Positions 32,209-41,200 of a DNA stretch of 57,084 nt are shown here, one piece after another. Where the stretch lies: contig DAINAR010000018.1 in assembly GCA_036733345.1 (NCBI GenBank), forward strand, positions 1 to 57,084. The letters are read 5' to 3'. The DNA is from JAFGMQ01 sp036733345 (GTDB lineage: Bacteria; Desulfobacterota; DSM-4660; Desulfatiglandales; Desulfatiglandaceae). The notes under the pieces were generated by a model that saw only the letters and a list, made by a program, of their open reading frames with translations, ran no database searches and was not told the DNA's origin. Each line of letters opens with the position of its first letter. Positions within the stretch are counted from its first letter, which is position 1. A program made the translations under genes and the position numbers.

Positions 32209-33417
32209 TCAGGGTAAAAGCAGGAGTTGGACGATACCTGGATTAATCGGACTCAGGCTGCCCAACCTGCATTTGCCCTTGCCACCATCGCTCTCATCTA
32301 CCCAGCATACGACAATATTTCCCCCTGAATCCGACACTGCTATGTTCGATGAACTCGATCCGGTATTGAATGAGGTCTGGCTGCCGTAATTGATGGTCTT
32401 TCCGGACACATCGCCGATCCGGACCCGACCGTCGCTGTCCGATCCGTTCTCGTACCCGACCACAAAACGGGTGTCCGAAAGACGGGCGATCCCGAAAGAC
32501 TGATACAGGTCTGTACCTGCCGAATTAAAGACGTAATCAGAACCGTAAATAGGGCTGAAGCTGGGAGTGGCGACCACTGTCGTACCGTAGGATGAATTCG
32601 CCTGATCCTCGAAAGCAATTACAAGGGATGGCGTGTCCAGTTCCAGGCTGGTTATGGATACAGCCCCTGTTGCCCCGTAGTTGAAGACCTGTTCGGAGCC
32701 ATACGTGATCTCGTTCCCACCTGTACCGCTGATCAGGCCGCGTACAGCCGTGCCCCGGTCCAAGTTCCCATTGTCCCGGTAAGCCACAAGGAACCGCACA
32801 GAACCCTGCTCCTTTGCCACAGAAACGCCACCGGTTGTGTCCGCGTTAAAAACGTATTCCGAGCCGAAGGTAATGGTGGTGCCGCTGACAGTGCCTACGA
32901 CGGCCGTGCCATAATAGTTGTTACCCTGATCCTGGTAGGCCGCGACGAACTTGTTGCTTCCCAAAGCCGCCACAGACGGGAATTGTGTGATACCGTAATT
33001 AAAGACAGTCTCCGAACCGAAGGTGATGGTGGTGCCGCTGACAGAGCCTGCGACCGCTGTGCCGTAGTTCGAGTTTCCGGAGTCCCGGTACACTACCACG
33101 AAAGAACCCACTGACAGATTGTCCACGGCTGCAAACTGCGTATTTGCCGGGTTAAAGACATATTCCGAACCGAAGGTGATAGTGTTTCCGTTGATTTCAC
33201 CTATTATGGCCGTGCCCTGACCCGAGTTCCCTGAATCCACATAGGCCACGACGAACTTGCCGTCCATGAGCCTCGACACTGAAATATGGACTGTAGAACC
33301 GCTGTTGAACGTGGCGATAGGGCCAAAGTTAGGGCGCTGCCCCTGTGCTGCTGCAGACAGTAATACCAAAAGGAGTAAAGCTGCCAATACAACAACCTTT
33401 ATTGTAATACATCTCAT
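32209..33417 (-). CDS. Secreted protein of seven tandem repeats, probable beta-propeller
   Basis: After a signal peptide (about 7-26, ending AAAQGQ) the protein consists of seven repeats of about 48-55 residues, each opening with F/YGSEYVFN-type sequence and containing SVAxL, FVVAYxDxGN, YGTAVVGxVSG and TIT. Repeats begin near FGPIATFN, FGSEYVFN, FGSETVFN, FGSEYVFN, YGSEQVFN, YGSDYVFN and YGSQTSFN. A count of seven with four short beta strands each is what a seven-bladed propeller would need, though no structure is shown. Repeats 2-4 are closest to each other, also at the DNA level. The C-terminus ends in a short hydrophobic LLLLP. It converges on amtB and is not in an operon. The ligand and role are unknown. 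Confidence 0.75.
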   Translation of the reverse strand: MRCITIKVVVLAALLLLVLLSAAAQGQRPNFGPIATFNSGSTVHISVSRLMDGKFVVAYVDSGNSGQGTAIIGEINGNTITFGSEYVFNPANTQFAAVDNLSVGSFVVVYRDSGNSNYGTAVAGSVSGTTITFGSETVFNYGITQFPSVAALGSNKFVAAYQDQGNNYYGTAVVGTVSGTTITFGSEYVFNADTTGGVSVAKEQGSVRFLVAYRDNGNLDRGTAVRGLISGTGGNEITYGSEQVFNYGATGAVSITSLELDTPSLVIAFEDQANSSYGTTVVATPSFSPIYGSDYVFNSAGTDLYQSFGIARLSDTRFVVGYENGSDSDGRVRIGDVSGKTINYGSQTSFNTGSSSSNIAVSDSGGNIVVCWVDESDGGKGKCRLGSLSPINPGIVQLLLLP

Positions 33418-33654
33418 TTCTTTTCTCCATATTGGATGGTGTGAAAAGATTATACATTTTTATAGAGGAACTGTGTATAGGAATTGTACTAAAATGCGAC
33501 TCGGGGATCAAGAAAAAGGAAACAACTCCTCCAGCGCCTTCCGGGCAAAAAATATTCGAAGACATCCTGCCGTGTAAAGTGGTAAACAAAGGGATTGGTA
33601 AATCCGGATTAAATGATATGCTGCCGTTCTCGTGAAACTGGATTTCAAAAAGAT

Positions 33655-35481
33655 ATGGCCATTTTAAATCTACAGGATGTAAGTATCAGCTTTGGCGGGC
33701 CGCCCCTGTTGGACAGTATGACGTTGCAGGTGGAGAAGGGGGAGAGGGTCTGCCTTCTGGGACGCAACGGAGAGGGCAAGACCACCCTCCTGCGGCTCAT
33801 AAGCGGTAAAATCGAACCTGACAGCGGGATGATCACCCTTCAGAAGGGAACCACCGTGGCAGGTCTTTCCCAGGCGCTGCCAACCGATCTCTCGGGATCC
33901 GTTTATGATGTGGTTGCAGGTGGACTTACCCTGATTACATCCAACACGGAAACAGAACAGGTGTGGGGGATCCGCCGTCAGGTTGAAACGGTGCTGACAC
34001 GCCTGTCACTGGACGCCGATGCCCGGTTTGAGACACTCTCTGTGGGATTCAAGCGCAGGGTACTACTTGCCAGGGCTCTTGTTGCGGAGCCTGACATCCT
34101 CCTCCTGGATGAACCCACCAACCATCTGGATATACCGGCCATCATCTGGATAGAAGACTTTCTCCGGAAATACCGGGGCACCCTGATCTTTGTCACCCAC
34201 GACAGGATGTTCACGGACAGGCTTGCCACGCGTATCATTGAACTGGACCGGGGCCGGCTTGTGAGCTGGGCATGCGGATACAGGACCTTTCTGGAGCGCA
34301 GACAGGCGTATTTGGACGCGGAAGAGGCACAATGGGACCGTTTGAACAAGAAGCTGGCACGCGAGGGGGTGTGGATCAGAAAGGGGATCAAGGCAAGACG
34401 AACGAGGAATGAGGGAAGGGTTAGCGCCCTCATGAAGCTGCGTGAGGAGCAGCAGGCATGGCGCAGACAGACAGGCACAGCCAGGATACGGATCCAGGAG
34501 GCTGAGCGCACTGGAAAGCTCGTCATCGAGGCAGTGGGTATCACCCATGGCTACACCGGAGCCACCTTCATAAAAGACTTTTCCACAAAAATCATCCGGG
34601 GAGACCGGATCGGCATTATCGGACCAAACGGCATCGGTAAGACAACTCTGCTAAAAATCCTGCTAAGGGACATAAAACCTGACGCCGGTCTGGTCAGGAC
34701 CGGGACAAGAATCGAAGCGGTCTATTTTGACCAGCTCCGCGAGCAACTGGACCAGGACAAGACGGTTGAGGAGAATATCGCTGACGGAAAGAAGATGATC
34801 CAGATAAACGGCGGCCAGCGGCATGTGATCGGATATCTGAAGGACTTTCTCTTCCCGCCGGAAAGGGCCAGGAGCCCTGTTCACACTTTGTCCGGCGGAG
34901 AGAAGAACCGCCTGCTGCTTGCACGGCTTTTTTCACGTCCATCCAATGTTCTGGTACTTGATGAGCCCACGAATGACCTGGACATGGAAACACTTGAGCT
35001 CCTTGAGGAGCGGCTGCTGGAATATTCCGGCACCATACTCCTTGTGAGCCATGACCGGGAGTTCCTCAATAATGTGGTGACCAGCACCCTTGTGTTTGAG
35101 GCGGGGGGTATTGTCAGGGAATACCCAGGAGGGTACGACGACTGGCTCCGCCAGCGGCCAAAGCCCGCCGAGCCAAAAGAGTCGGCCAAGTCCCGCACAA
35201 CCGTTAAACCCAAACCCGAAAAAAGGCCGCCAACAAAGGACAGGCCCCGAAAGCTCACCTTCAAGGAGGGAAAGGAACTGGAGGCGCTTCCGGCACGTAT
35301 CGAAGAATTGGAGCAGGAGCAGAAACACCTGCATGAACTGATGGCTGATCCCGAATTCTACCGGGGCGGTGGAGAGAAGATAAGCCGGACGCGGGCCAGG
35401 ATAAATGAACTGATGCAGGAATTGGAAGAAGCATACGGAAGGTGGGAAGAACTTGCGAGCATCAAAGAGGCAAATCCGTGA
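33655..35481 (+). CDS. uup: ABC-F family ATPase (Uup-like)
   Basis: This ABC-F protein has two ATPase domains and no membrane part and acts on the ribosome or on branched DNA intermediates. Domain 1 has Walker A GRNGEGKTTLL, an atypical signature LSVGFKRRVLLARAL (LSVG for LSGG) and Walker B ILLLDEPTNHLD. A linker (about 230-280) precedes domain 2 with GPNGIGKTTLL, LSGGEKNRLLLARLF and VLVLDEPTNDLDM. The C-terminal end (about 535-608) is a charged coiled coil typical of Uup. The start at 33655 (MAILNLQDVS) is chosen because the family begins there; the longer frame from 33613 is not conserved. G+C is high for the window (35/60 in line 34081). Confidence 0.88.
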   Translation: MAILNLQDVSISFGGPPLLDSMTLQVEKGERVCLLGRNGEGKTTLLRLISGKIEPDSGMITLQKGTTVAGLSQALPTDLSGSVYDVVAGGLTLITSNTETEQVWGIRRQVETVLTRLSLDADARFETLSVGFKRRVLLARALVAEPDILLLDEPTNHLDIPAIIWIEDFLRKYRGTLIFVTHDRMFTDRLATRIIELDRGRLVSWACGYRTFLERRQAYLDAEEAQWDRLNKKLAREGVWIRKGIKARRTRNEGRVSALMKLREEQQAWRRQTGTARIRIQEAERTGKLVIEAVGITHGYTGATFIKDFSTKIIRGDRIGIIGPNGIGKTTLLKILLRDIKPDAGLVRTGTRIEAVYFDQLREQLDQDKTVEENIADGKKMIQINGGQRHVIGYLKDFLFPPERARSPVHTLSGGEKNRLLLARLFSRPSNVLVLDEPTNDLDMETLELLEERLLEYSGTILLVSHDREFLNNVVTSTLVFEAGGIVREYPGGYDDWLRQRPKPAEPKESAKSRTTVKPKPEKRPPTKDRPRKLTFKEGKELEALPARIEELEQEQKHLHELMADPEFYRGGGEKISRTRARINELMQELEEAYGRWEELASIKEANP

Positions 35482-35559
35482 AAAATAAATATTCGATCCT
35501 GACGGGCGGAACAACCCGTCTTCCCGATAAAAGTTAAGACTTTAAAGGGATATTTATAT

Positions 35560-36132
35560 ATGAATTCAAAGATGATCACAATACAGGGTGTTGGTGAGAT
35601 CCTTATGGAAAGGAGCAGCCGGGCAAAGCGCATTAATCTGTCCGTACGGCCGTTTAAAGGTGTTCGTGTGGCCGTTCCCTATGGCGTATCGTTTGACCGG
35701 GCAGAGGAAGTGGCCCATTCCAAGACTTCCTGGATCAGGAGACATCTGGCTATAATGAATCAGCTTGAACAAAATGCTCACGGACTAAAGCATATTTCCC
35801 CTGTAAACCGCAAGAATGCGAAAGAACTTCTGGTAAAAAGGCTCGATGAGTTGTGTGAACGTCATGGATTTAGATACAACAGGGTCTTTGTAAAAAACCA
35901 GAAGACCAGATGGGGGAGCTGCTCCGGAAGAAATAATATCAACCTGAACGTCAAGCTGGTAATGCTTCCGGACAGGCTCGTTGATTATCTGATCTTGCAT
36001 GAACTGGTGCATACACGTGTAAAGAACCATGGCCCGCAATTTTGGGATACATTGAATCAGTATGTGGAAGAGGCGAAAAGGCTGGATAGAGAGCTAAACG
36101 AATACAGGGTACTGTTGATCCAGCAGGTATAG
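35560..36132 (+). CDS. YgjP-family (DUF45) zinc metallopeptidase-like protein
   Basis: This soluble 190-residue protein of the YgjP/DUF45 family resembles WLM and SprT-type metalloproteases. The zinc motif is HELVH at residues 147-151 with the third histidine His157 (HExxH-x5-H). Conserved KTRWGSCSGRNNINLN (115-130) and RINLSVRPFKGVRVAVP (24-40) are family hallmarks. Proteolytic activity has not been generally demonstrated for this family. The stop is 16 bases before the DMT transporter, so they may be co-transcribed. No signal peptide is present. Confidence 0.9.
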   Translation: MNSKMITIQGVGEILMERSSRAKRINLSVRPFKGVRVAVPYGVSFDRAEEVAHSKTSWIRRHLAIMNQLEQNAHGLKHISPVNRKNAKELLVKRLDELCERHGFRYNRVFVKNQKTRWGSCSGRNNINLNVKLVMLPDRLVDYLILHELVHTRVKNHGPQFWDTLNQYVEEAKRLDRELNEYRVLLIQQV

Positions 36133-36148
36133 GATTGTCCCCAAAAAA

Positions 36149-37033
36149 ATGAAAAATCAAAAAAAGGCATACATATATGGATTGTCAACGGTGTTGCTGT
36201 GGTCCACTGTGGCCTCGGCTTTCAAGCTTTCACTGAGATACCTGGATTATATTCAGCTTGTTCTTTATTCCACTATTGTCTCAATTTTCGTGCTCAGTTT
36301 CATACTAATTCTCAGGAAAAAAATTCACCTGCTGTTTTCCTTTTCCCGGAGGCAATATTCACAATCACTTATGCTGGGTTTTCTAAATCCTTTCCTTTAT
36401 TACATGGTGCTTTTTAAAGCATATGACCTGCTGCCCGCACAGGAGGCCCAGCCGCTGAATTATACCTGGGCCATCACACTGGTGCTTTTATCAATTCCGA
36501 TTTTAAAGCAGAGAATCGGCATTAAGGATATCTTTTCCGTTCTGGTGAGCTATTCAGGAGTAGTGGTGATCTCAACCCATGGCAACATCTTAAGTTTTCG
36601 CTTTTCCAATCCCTTTGGTGTAGCCTTAGCCCTGGGCAGCACAGTGATCTGGGCACTTTACTGGATTTACAACACCAGGGATAACCGCGACCCGATTGCC
36701 GGGCTTCTCCTCAATTTCATATTCGGCCTGCCCTGGGTTCTTGCCTGCTGTCTGCTCTTTTCGGACTTAAAAGTATCCAATCCATCTGGCTTGATCGGAG
36801 CCGCATATGTAGGTATTTTTGAGATGGGTATCACTTTTGTGCTGTGGCTTTCTGCATTAAAACTATCCGAAAACACGGCCAAAATCGGCAATCTGATTTT
36901 TCTTTCCCCATTCCTTTCACTGGTCTTCATTCATTTCCTTGTAGGGGAAGAAATCCTGCCTTCGACCTTTATCGGCCTTGGTCTTATTGTTTCAGGCCTG
37001 CTTGTTCAGCAAATAAAAGGCAGGGCAATTTAA
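36149..37033 (+). CDS. DMT-superfamily (EamA) transporter
   Basis: This inner-membrane protein of the drug/metabolite transporter superfamily has about ten hydrophobic helices over 294 aa. Two EamA repeats are visible, one over residues 8-140 and one over 150-288. The first begins YGLSTVLLWSTVASAFKLSL and contains PLNYTWAITLVLLSIPILKQ; the second contains LALGSTVIWALYWIYNT and ends in the typical GEEILPSTFIGLGLIVSG. These proteins export amino acids, cofactors or other metabolites; the substrate is not deducible. It follows the YgjP-type gene closely. Confidence 0.87.
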   Translation: MKNQKKAYIYGLSTVLLWSTVASAFKLSLRYLDYIQLVLYSTIVSIFVLSFILILRKKIHLLFSFSRRQYSQSLMLGFLNPFLYYMVLFKAYDLLPAQEAQPLNYTWAITLVLLSIPILKQRIGIKDIFSVLVSYSGVVVISTHGNILSFRFSNPFGVALALGSTVIWALYWIYNTRDNRDPIAGLLLNFIFGLPWVLACCLLFSDLKVSNPSGLIGAAYVGIFEMGITFVLWLSALKLSENTAKIGNLIFLSPFLSLVFIHFLVGEEILPSTFIGLGLIVSGLLVQQIKGRAI

Positions 37034-37055
37034 CTTTTCGACTTATATAAGGATA

Positions 37056-37628
37056 TCAATCAACGATTTTAACCTTGAGGAAGACGGTCAAATCCGGATA
37101 ACCTCCCTGTGATCCGTCCAGTTTCAGCAGTGCTCCGTCCTGCATACCGGGAGGCAGATTGATCGTAAAGGTCAGTATATCATTCCCCTTATGAAGATTA
37201 ATCTCCCTTTCGGTTCCTGACCGGGCTTCTTCAGATGACAGGATGATATTTGATGCCGAGAATTCAGGTCGAATAAAACGACGAAATCTCCTGCCTCTTC
37301 CAAACCCCCTTCCGAATCCTCCGCCTCTGCAACCAAACATCCCAAAATTCTGTGCAAAAAAATCAGCATATGATCCAAAGGGATATCTATTGAATGGCGA
37401 TCCCTGTGACATGAAATCGTGTCCTCGATCGTATAGATTCCGCTTTCCCTGATCGCCCAGGATATCATATGCTTCGCTGATTTCCTTGAATTTATTCTCA
37501 GCCTCAGGATCTCCCTCATTTGTATCTGGATGGTACTGAAAGGCCAATTTTCTGTAGGCTTTTTTAACCTCCATCTGTTTGGCATCTTTTGAGATACCTA
37601 AAATACCGTAGTAATCTTTTCTCTGCAT
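37056..37628 (-). CDS. Small J-domain (DnaJ-like) co-chaperone
   Basis: The N-terminal J domain (about 4-68) with HPD at residues 33-35 would stimulate the ATPase of DnaK. A glycine/arginine-rich linker (GFGRGFGRGRRFRRF) follows, then a short beta domain resembling the last part of DnaJ/CbpA C-terminal domains (DILTFTINLPPGMQDGALLK). The zinc-finger region and most substrate-binding domain of DnaJ are absent, so this is a class C-like partner for specific clients. The length is 190 aa. It stands alone, downstream of the hybrid kinase on the same strand but separated by a large palindrome. Confidence 0.88.
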   Translation of the reverse strand: MQRKDYYGILGISKDAKQMEVKKAYRKLAFQYHPDTNEGDPEAENKFKEISEAYDILGDQGKRNLYDRGHDFMSQGSPFNRYPFGSYADFFAQNFGMFGCRGGGFGRGFGRGRRFRRFIRPEFSASNIILSSEEARSGTEREINLHKGNDILTFTINLPPGMQDGALLKLDGSQGGYPDLTVFLKVKIVD

Positions 37629-37730
37629 GGAATTCCTTAATATCCTATTTTTTGAAGCAAATTTATTAAATTAAAAGCTTTATTCTAACGAATTCAGAAG
37701 CATATGACAAGTGGCAAATTACAAAGGGGA

Positions 37731-37793
37731 GCGGGGTCACATCTTGAATAGTGAATAAAAACGAGTTATTCACTATTCAAGATGTGACCCCGC
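37731..37793. repeat. Perfect palindrome with 28-bp arms and 7-base loop
   Basis: The left arm is 37731-37758 and the right arm 37766-37793; they are exact reverse complements separated by AAACGAG. The outer part reads GCGGGGTCACATC, the inner part GAATAGTGAATAA. The right arm contains the last codons and stop (37777) of the hybrid kinase. The structure could act as a transcription terminator, but there is no T-run after it. The GGGGTCACATC core suggests an inserted dispersed repeat. Confidence 0.85.
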
Positions 37794-40548
37794 AATCTCC
37801 TTTCAATACCTCACTGCTCTTTTGAGATAACTGTATCAGGTCAAACGGTTTCTGTATAAATCCGTTACAGCCACGCTTTAATATATCGCCTGCCTTTCCG
37901 TCTATACTGTATCCGCTTGCAAGAAGTACCTTTGCATCAGGATTTATTTTCTTCAATGCATCAAAGGTTTCACCACCTCCCATATCGGGCATAATCATAT
38001 CCAGAATTATCATGTCAATACTCTCTTTTTCCTTCATATATATCTCTACCGCTTTCTTTCCGCTATCAACAGATATTACATCGTATCCTATTACAGATAA
38101 CATATCCGATGTTATATCTCTTATAAATTCCTCATCATCCACAAGCAGTATTTTCCCTGAACCTTTTAAAATCCCAACTTCAGTTGATTCATCTTTTTTC
38201 ACTGCCTTTTCAGAAGCAGGCAGATATAAGTCAAATTTTGTGCCTTTGCCTTTTTCACTGTATACATTTATAATTCCATTATGATGCTTCATAATGCCAT
38301 AGGCTGAAGCAAGACCCAGACCTGTACCTCTCCCCATCCTCTTTGTTGTAAAAAATGGCTCAAATACCTTTTGCCTCGTTTCCTCATCCATTCCTGTTCC
38401 GGTGTCTTCAACAGATATCTGAACATATTTTCCTGGTTCAACCAAATGGGGCCTTACAAATTTCGGTTTAAGGACAACATTTTGCGTTAAAACAGATAAT
38501 TTTCCACCATTTGGCATTGCATTTGCGGCATTAACAAAAAGGTTTAACAGAACCTGCTCAATCTGCCCACGATCTACTTCTGCTGTCCAAAGATATTCAT
38601 GGTATTTCTCATTGATCTTTATTTCCTTCTTTGTTCGGCCAAACATCTCAACGCTTTTTTTGATTATTTTATTCAAATTTGTAGGTTCGACTTCATATTT
38701 TCCTCCCCTTGCGAAGGCCAGCAGCTGCCTTGTCAGATCAGTCGCATTTTTGATCAACTCAAGAATATTTTGAACTTTTTCAAAATGCGGATTATGTTCA
38801 TCCATATTCATGTGGATCAAAGATGCATTCCCCTGAATAGCCATAAGCAGGTTATTGAAATCATGTGCTATGCCTCCTGCCAGTATTCCCAGAGATTTTA
38901 TCTTCTGTGCCTGTAGAAGTTGTGACTGAAGCCTTCTTGTTTCGGTAATATCCCTCAGAGTAACCAGTAATCCCGATGGGTTTCCTTTATGATCGTTAAA
39001 GCGTGAGGCGCTTATGCTGACATTTAAAATTTTGCCTTCCTTTGTAAGGCGTTTAGTTTCAAAGCCATGAAGCGGTACTCCATTCTGAATAACCTCTTCT
39101 ATCTTAACCACGCACCTGTCTTTTATGGATTTGGGAATAAAGGGGATTCTTTTACCTTTGACTTCAGACTCTTTCCACCCGAATATGACGGAAAATGAAG
39201 GACTTACATACCTTACCTCCTTCTCCAGATTATAGATAACAATGGCATCGGCCGATGAGTCGATAAGTGAACGATAGACCTCCTCGCCCCTTTTGGATTC
39301 TTCATAAAGCCTTCTGTATTTTTCTTCGCTAACCTTCAAGGCGTCTTCTACCTGTATTCGCTCGCTGATCTCGGCCTCCAGATCCCTGCTGTAAACCTCA
39401 AGCCTTTCCATGAATGTATTAAAATTCCTTGAGAGCTGACCTATCTCATTTTTATATTTTTCTTCCATGCGTATAGAGAGATCCCCGTCAGCACCTGATG
39501 CAAACCGATTCATTAGTTCCTGTAATGGCTTCGTAACGGAAGATCCGATCCAGAAAGAAATAAGAAGGAAAAGAATCACTATGGCAAGGCTGACCCCTAT
39601 TATGACATTCCGTATTGAATTAAGGGGACCGTAAAATTCTTCGAGATATCCGGAAGATGCAACAATCCAGTCGTATTCCGGTATGTAGTCGAACACAACA
39701 AGCTTGTCACGAAAAGCTATTTCCTCTGGATTCTTCCAAGAGTAGACTATCTTGCCTGTCTTTTTTTTACAAATCTCCTGCATAAAGGGCCGTCCTCTGG
39801 CATCTTTAACATGATATTGATTACCCTTAAGATTTGGATGAATAACTATGTTCCCGCTGCTGTCAAGTACAAATACATATCCTGACTCTCCAAACTTGAG
39901 AGATGTAATACTGTCCCTTAAATCTTCCATCTGGACAAGTTCAATGAACTCATCTCTGTATGATGAAGCTGCGATAACCCATTGCCATGGCTCAAAATAT
40001 GAGAGATACATTGCCTTATCTCTCGGCTTTACTTCGTCGGGGTTTTGCCATCTGTACTCCATGTAGCCGCTCTTCAGTCTTGCTGCTTCCTGAACAAAAT
40101 CAACATATGAAAGATCTTCCCCCTGGATCTTGGGATGCACTGCCAAAGGAATGGCCTCAGGGGCATTTCTGATATCCCAGGCAAATATATATCCTGTCTT
40201 TCCAATGCTCTGGCTCAGAAAAACCGACCTGGACCGAGCCATTGCTTCTTGCCCGGTCAGCATCCCGTTTTTCCATTGACGATGAAAATCACTTACAATC
40301 TCCTGGTTTTTTTCAGCTATGGCCCGCAGATGGTTCCTGATTGAAACGGCGGTTGTAGTCCTGACCATATTGAGGATAGTGGATGTAATGCTCGTCAGTT
40401 CGTTTTCAATATTCTCCTCGATTCCCTTGGCAACAAGTGAATAAATAATTATGCTCCCGAGTGTTATTGCAAAGATGAAGGCCGCTGAATAGCTGATAAG
40501 AAGCTTATAACGAAGACGGAGATTCAAAAAGGGATGCAGAAGATTCAT
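37777..40548 (-). CDS. Cache-HAMP-PAS hybrid sensor histidine kinase with receiver domain
   Basis: This 923-residue membrane hybrid kinase has one helix at about 15-38, two successive Cache-type extracytoplasmic sensor modules (about 60-200 and 205-315), each with GKTGYIF/ESGYVFV-like strands and a WxVIA-type end, and a second helix at about 315-336. HAMP follows (337-395), then a coiled coil, PAS (422-540), HisKA with GGIAHDFNN and His562, HATPase with Asn673, DTGTGM and GTGLGLASAYG, and a receiver with Asp850 and Lys900. Cache pairs usually bind small molecules such as carboxylates or amino acids. The protein ends DCGVTS, and these codons lie inside the palindrome. The GGIAHDFNNLL form of the H box marks the HisKA group often feeding a separate regulator. 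No partner is adjacent. Confidence 0.92.
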   Translation of the reverse strand: MNLLHPFLNLRLRYKLLISYSAAFIFAITLGSIIIYSLVAKGIEENIENELTSITSTILNMVRTTTAVSIRNHLRAIAEKNQEIVSDFHRQWKNGMLTGQEAMARSRSVFLSQSIGKTGYIFAWDIRNAPEAIPLAVHPKIQGEDLSYVDFVQEAARLKSGYMEYRWQNPDEVKPRDKAMYLSYFEPWQWVIAASSYRDEFIELVQMEDLRDSITSLKFGESGYVFVLDSSGNIVIHPNLKGNQYHVKDARGRPFMQEICKKKTGKIVYSWKNPEEIAFRDKLVVFDYIPEYDWIVASSGYLEEFYGPLNSIRNVIIGVSLAIVILFLLISFWIGSSVTKPLQELMNRFASGADGDLSIRMEEKYKNEIGQLSRNFNTFMERLEVYSRDLEAEISERIQVEDALKVSEEKYRRLYEESKRGEEVYRSLIDSSADAIVIYNLEKEVRYVSPSFSVIFGWKESEVKGKRIPFIPKSIKDRCVVKIEEVIQNGVPLHGFETKRLTKEGKILNVSISASRFNDHKGNPSGLLVTLRDITETRRLQSQLLQAQKIKSLGILAGGIAHDFNNLLMAIQGNASLIHMNMDEHNPHFEKVQNILELIKNATDLTRQLLAFARGGKYEVEPTNLNKIIKKSVEMFGRTKKEIKINEKYHEYLWTAEVDRGQIEQVLLNLFVNAANAMPNGGKLSVLTQNVVLKPKFVRPHLVEPGKYVQISVEDTGTGMDEETRQKVFEPFFTTKRMGRGTGLGLASAYGIMKHHNGIINVYSEKGKGTKFDLYLPASEKAVKKDESTEVGILKGSGKILLVDDEEFIRDITSDMLSVIGYDVISVDSGKKAVEIYMKEKESIDMIILDMIMPDMGGGETFDALKKINPDAKVLLASGYSIDGKAGDILKRGCNGFIQKPFDLIQLSQKSSEVLKGDCGVTS

Positions 40549-40558
40549 GTTTCTTTCG

Positions 40559-40660
40559 ACACCTTTGCAAAACTCTTGTGCGCCTCAGGCGCAATCGTTC
40601 TTTGTCCCAGCCAAAGGCTGGTAAACTTTCGACCCCCGATTTTCATCGGGGGGAGAAATC
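40559..40660. repeat. MITE-like dispersed repeat fragment, copy D
   Basis: Positions 40561-40599 are nearly identical to 9772-9810, including the TGCGCCT/AGGCGCA inverted repeat. GTCCCAGCCAAAGGCTGGTA then matches the GGCTGGTAAACC module of the family, followed by a CCCCCGATTTTCATCGGGGG hairpin (40632-40651). The terminal TTACTCCGGCAATA is not present. The copy begins ten bases upstream of the hybrid kinase start, so it lies in that gene's leader. Confidence 0.65.
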
Positions 40661-40753
40661 TTGCTTTTCCTGGTCGCTCAATGCTGCTATGGCGTATTCA
40701 AGATTTCAAGGAGCGTTTTTCTCTTTCCGGCTGGCGAAATTATTGCGGGATAA

Positions 40754-41200
40754 CTAATTGTCAGGGTTATAAGAATCCAGTTTCAGAAAAAGAGAAATGC
40801 TCCTGATAAACTTCACAAAATCGTTAAGCTCAGACTGAACTATCTCGAAAACCTGCTTATCATCCACTTCCCAGTAAATATGGACAAGCCTGTTCCTGAA
40901 TTTAGCCATGTTTTTCAATTGCATGATAAAATCTTCATCTATGATCCCATTCTCCAATAACACGTTAAACGTGTCTGAATAATCGTCCGGAGCACGAAAT
41001 CCATTTTGGGAAATGATGTGGTTGGCCAAATCAATTGCCGCTTCAATTGCAACTATAAGATTATATTTGGCGCTCGCGATCTTATGAATATCGTTTAAAA
41101 ATTCACTTTCATCCAGTTGCCCTAAACCCGATAAGTGCCTTACAGCAACCGTTATGGATGAAATCATTCTCGCAACTCTCTCAGGATTAAATCTGGGCAT
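40754..41200 (-). CDS. hepT: HepT-type toxin (HEPN domain)
   Basis: HepT is a HEPN-domain protein of the MntA/HepT type VII-like toxin-antitoxin family, an RNase silenced by AMPylation from its partner. The RX4H catalytic signature is Arg102 to His107 in KFRNRLVHIYW, which also shows the tyrosine target of AMPylation two residues later (Tyr109). The all-helical rest and 148-aa length fit DUF86. It overlaps the upstream nucleotidyltransferase gene by 14 bases, so translation is coupled and the antitoxin is made first. Confidence 0.88.
   Translation of the reverse strand: MPRFNPERVARMISSITVAVRHLSGLGQLDESEFLNDIHKIASAKYNLIVAIEAAIDLANHIISQNGFRAPDDYSDTFNVLLENGIIDEDFIMQLKNMAKFRNRLVHIYWEVDDKQVFEIVQSELNDFVKFIRSISLFLKLDSYNPDN

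Noticed and set aside
34063..34548. Minus-strand frames inside the ABC-F gene
   Set aside because: They are opposite a fully motif-supported gene in a G+C-rich region where long chance frames are expected.
37731..37793. Simple rho-independent terminator
   Set aside because: There is no T-run behind the palindrome in either direction and the arms are far longer than usual; a terminator role remains possible but not shown.
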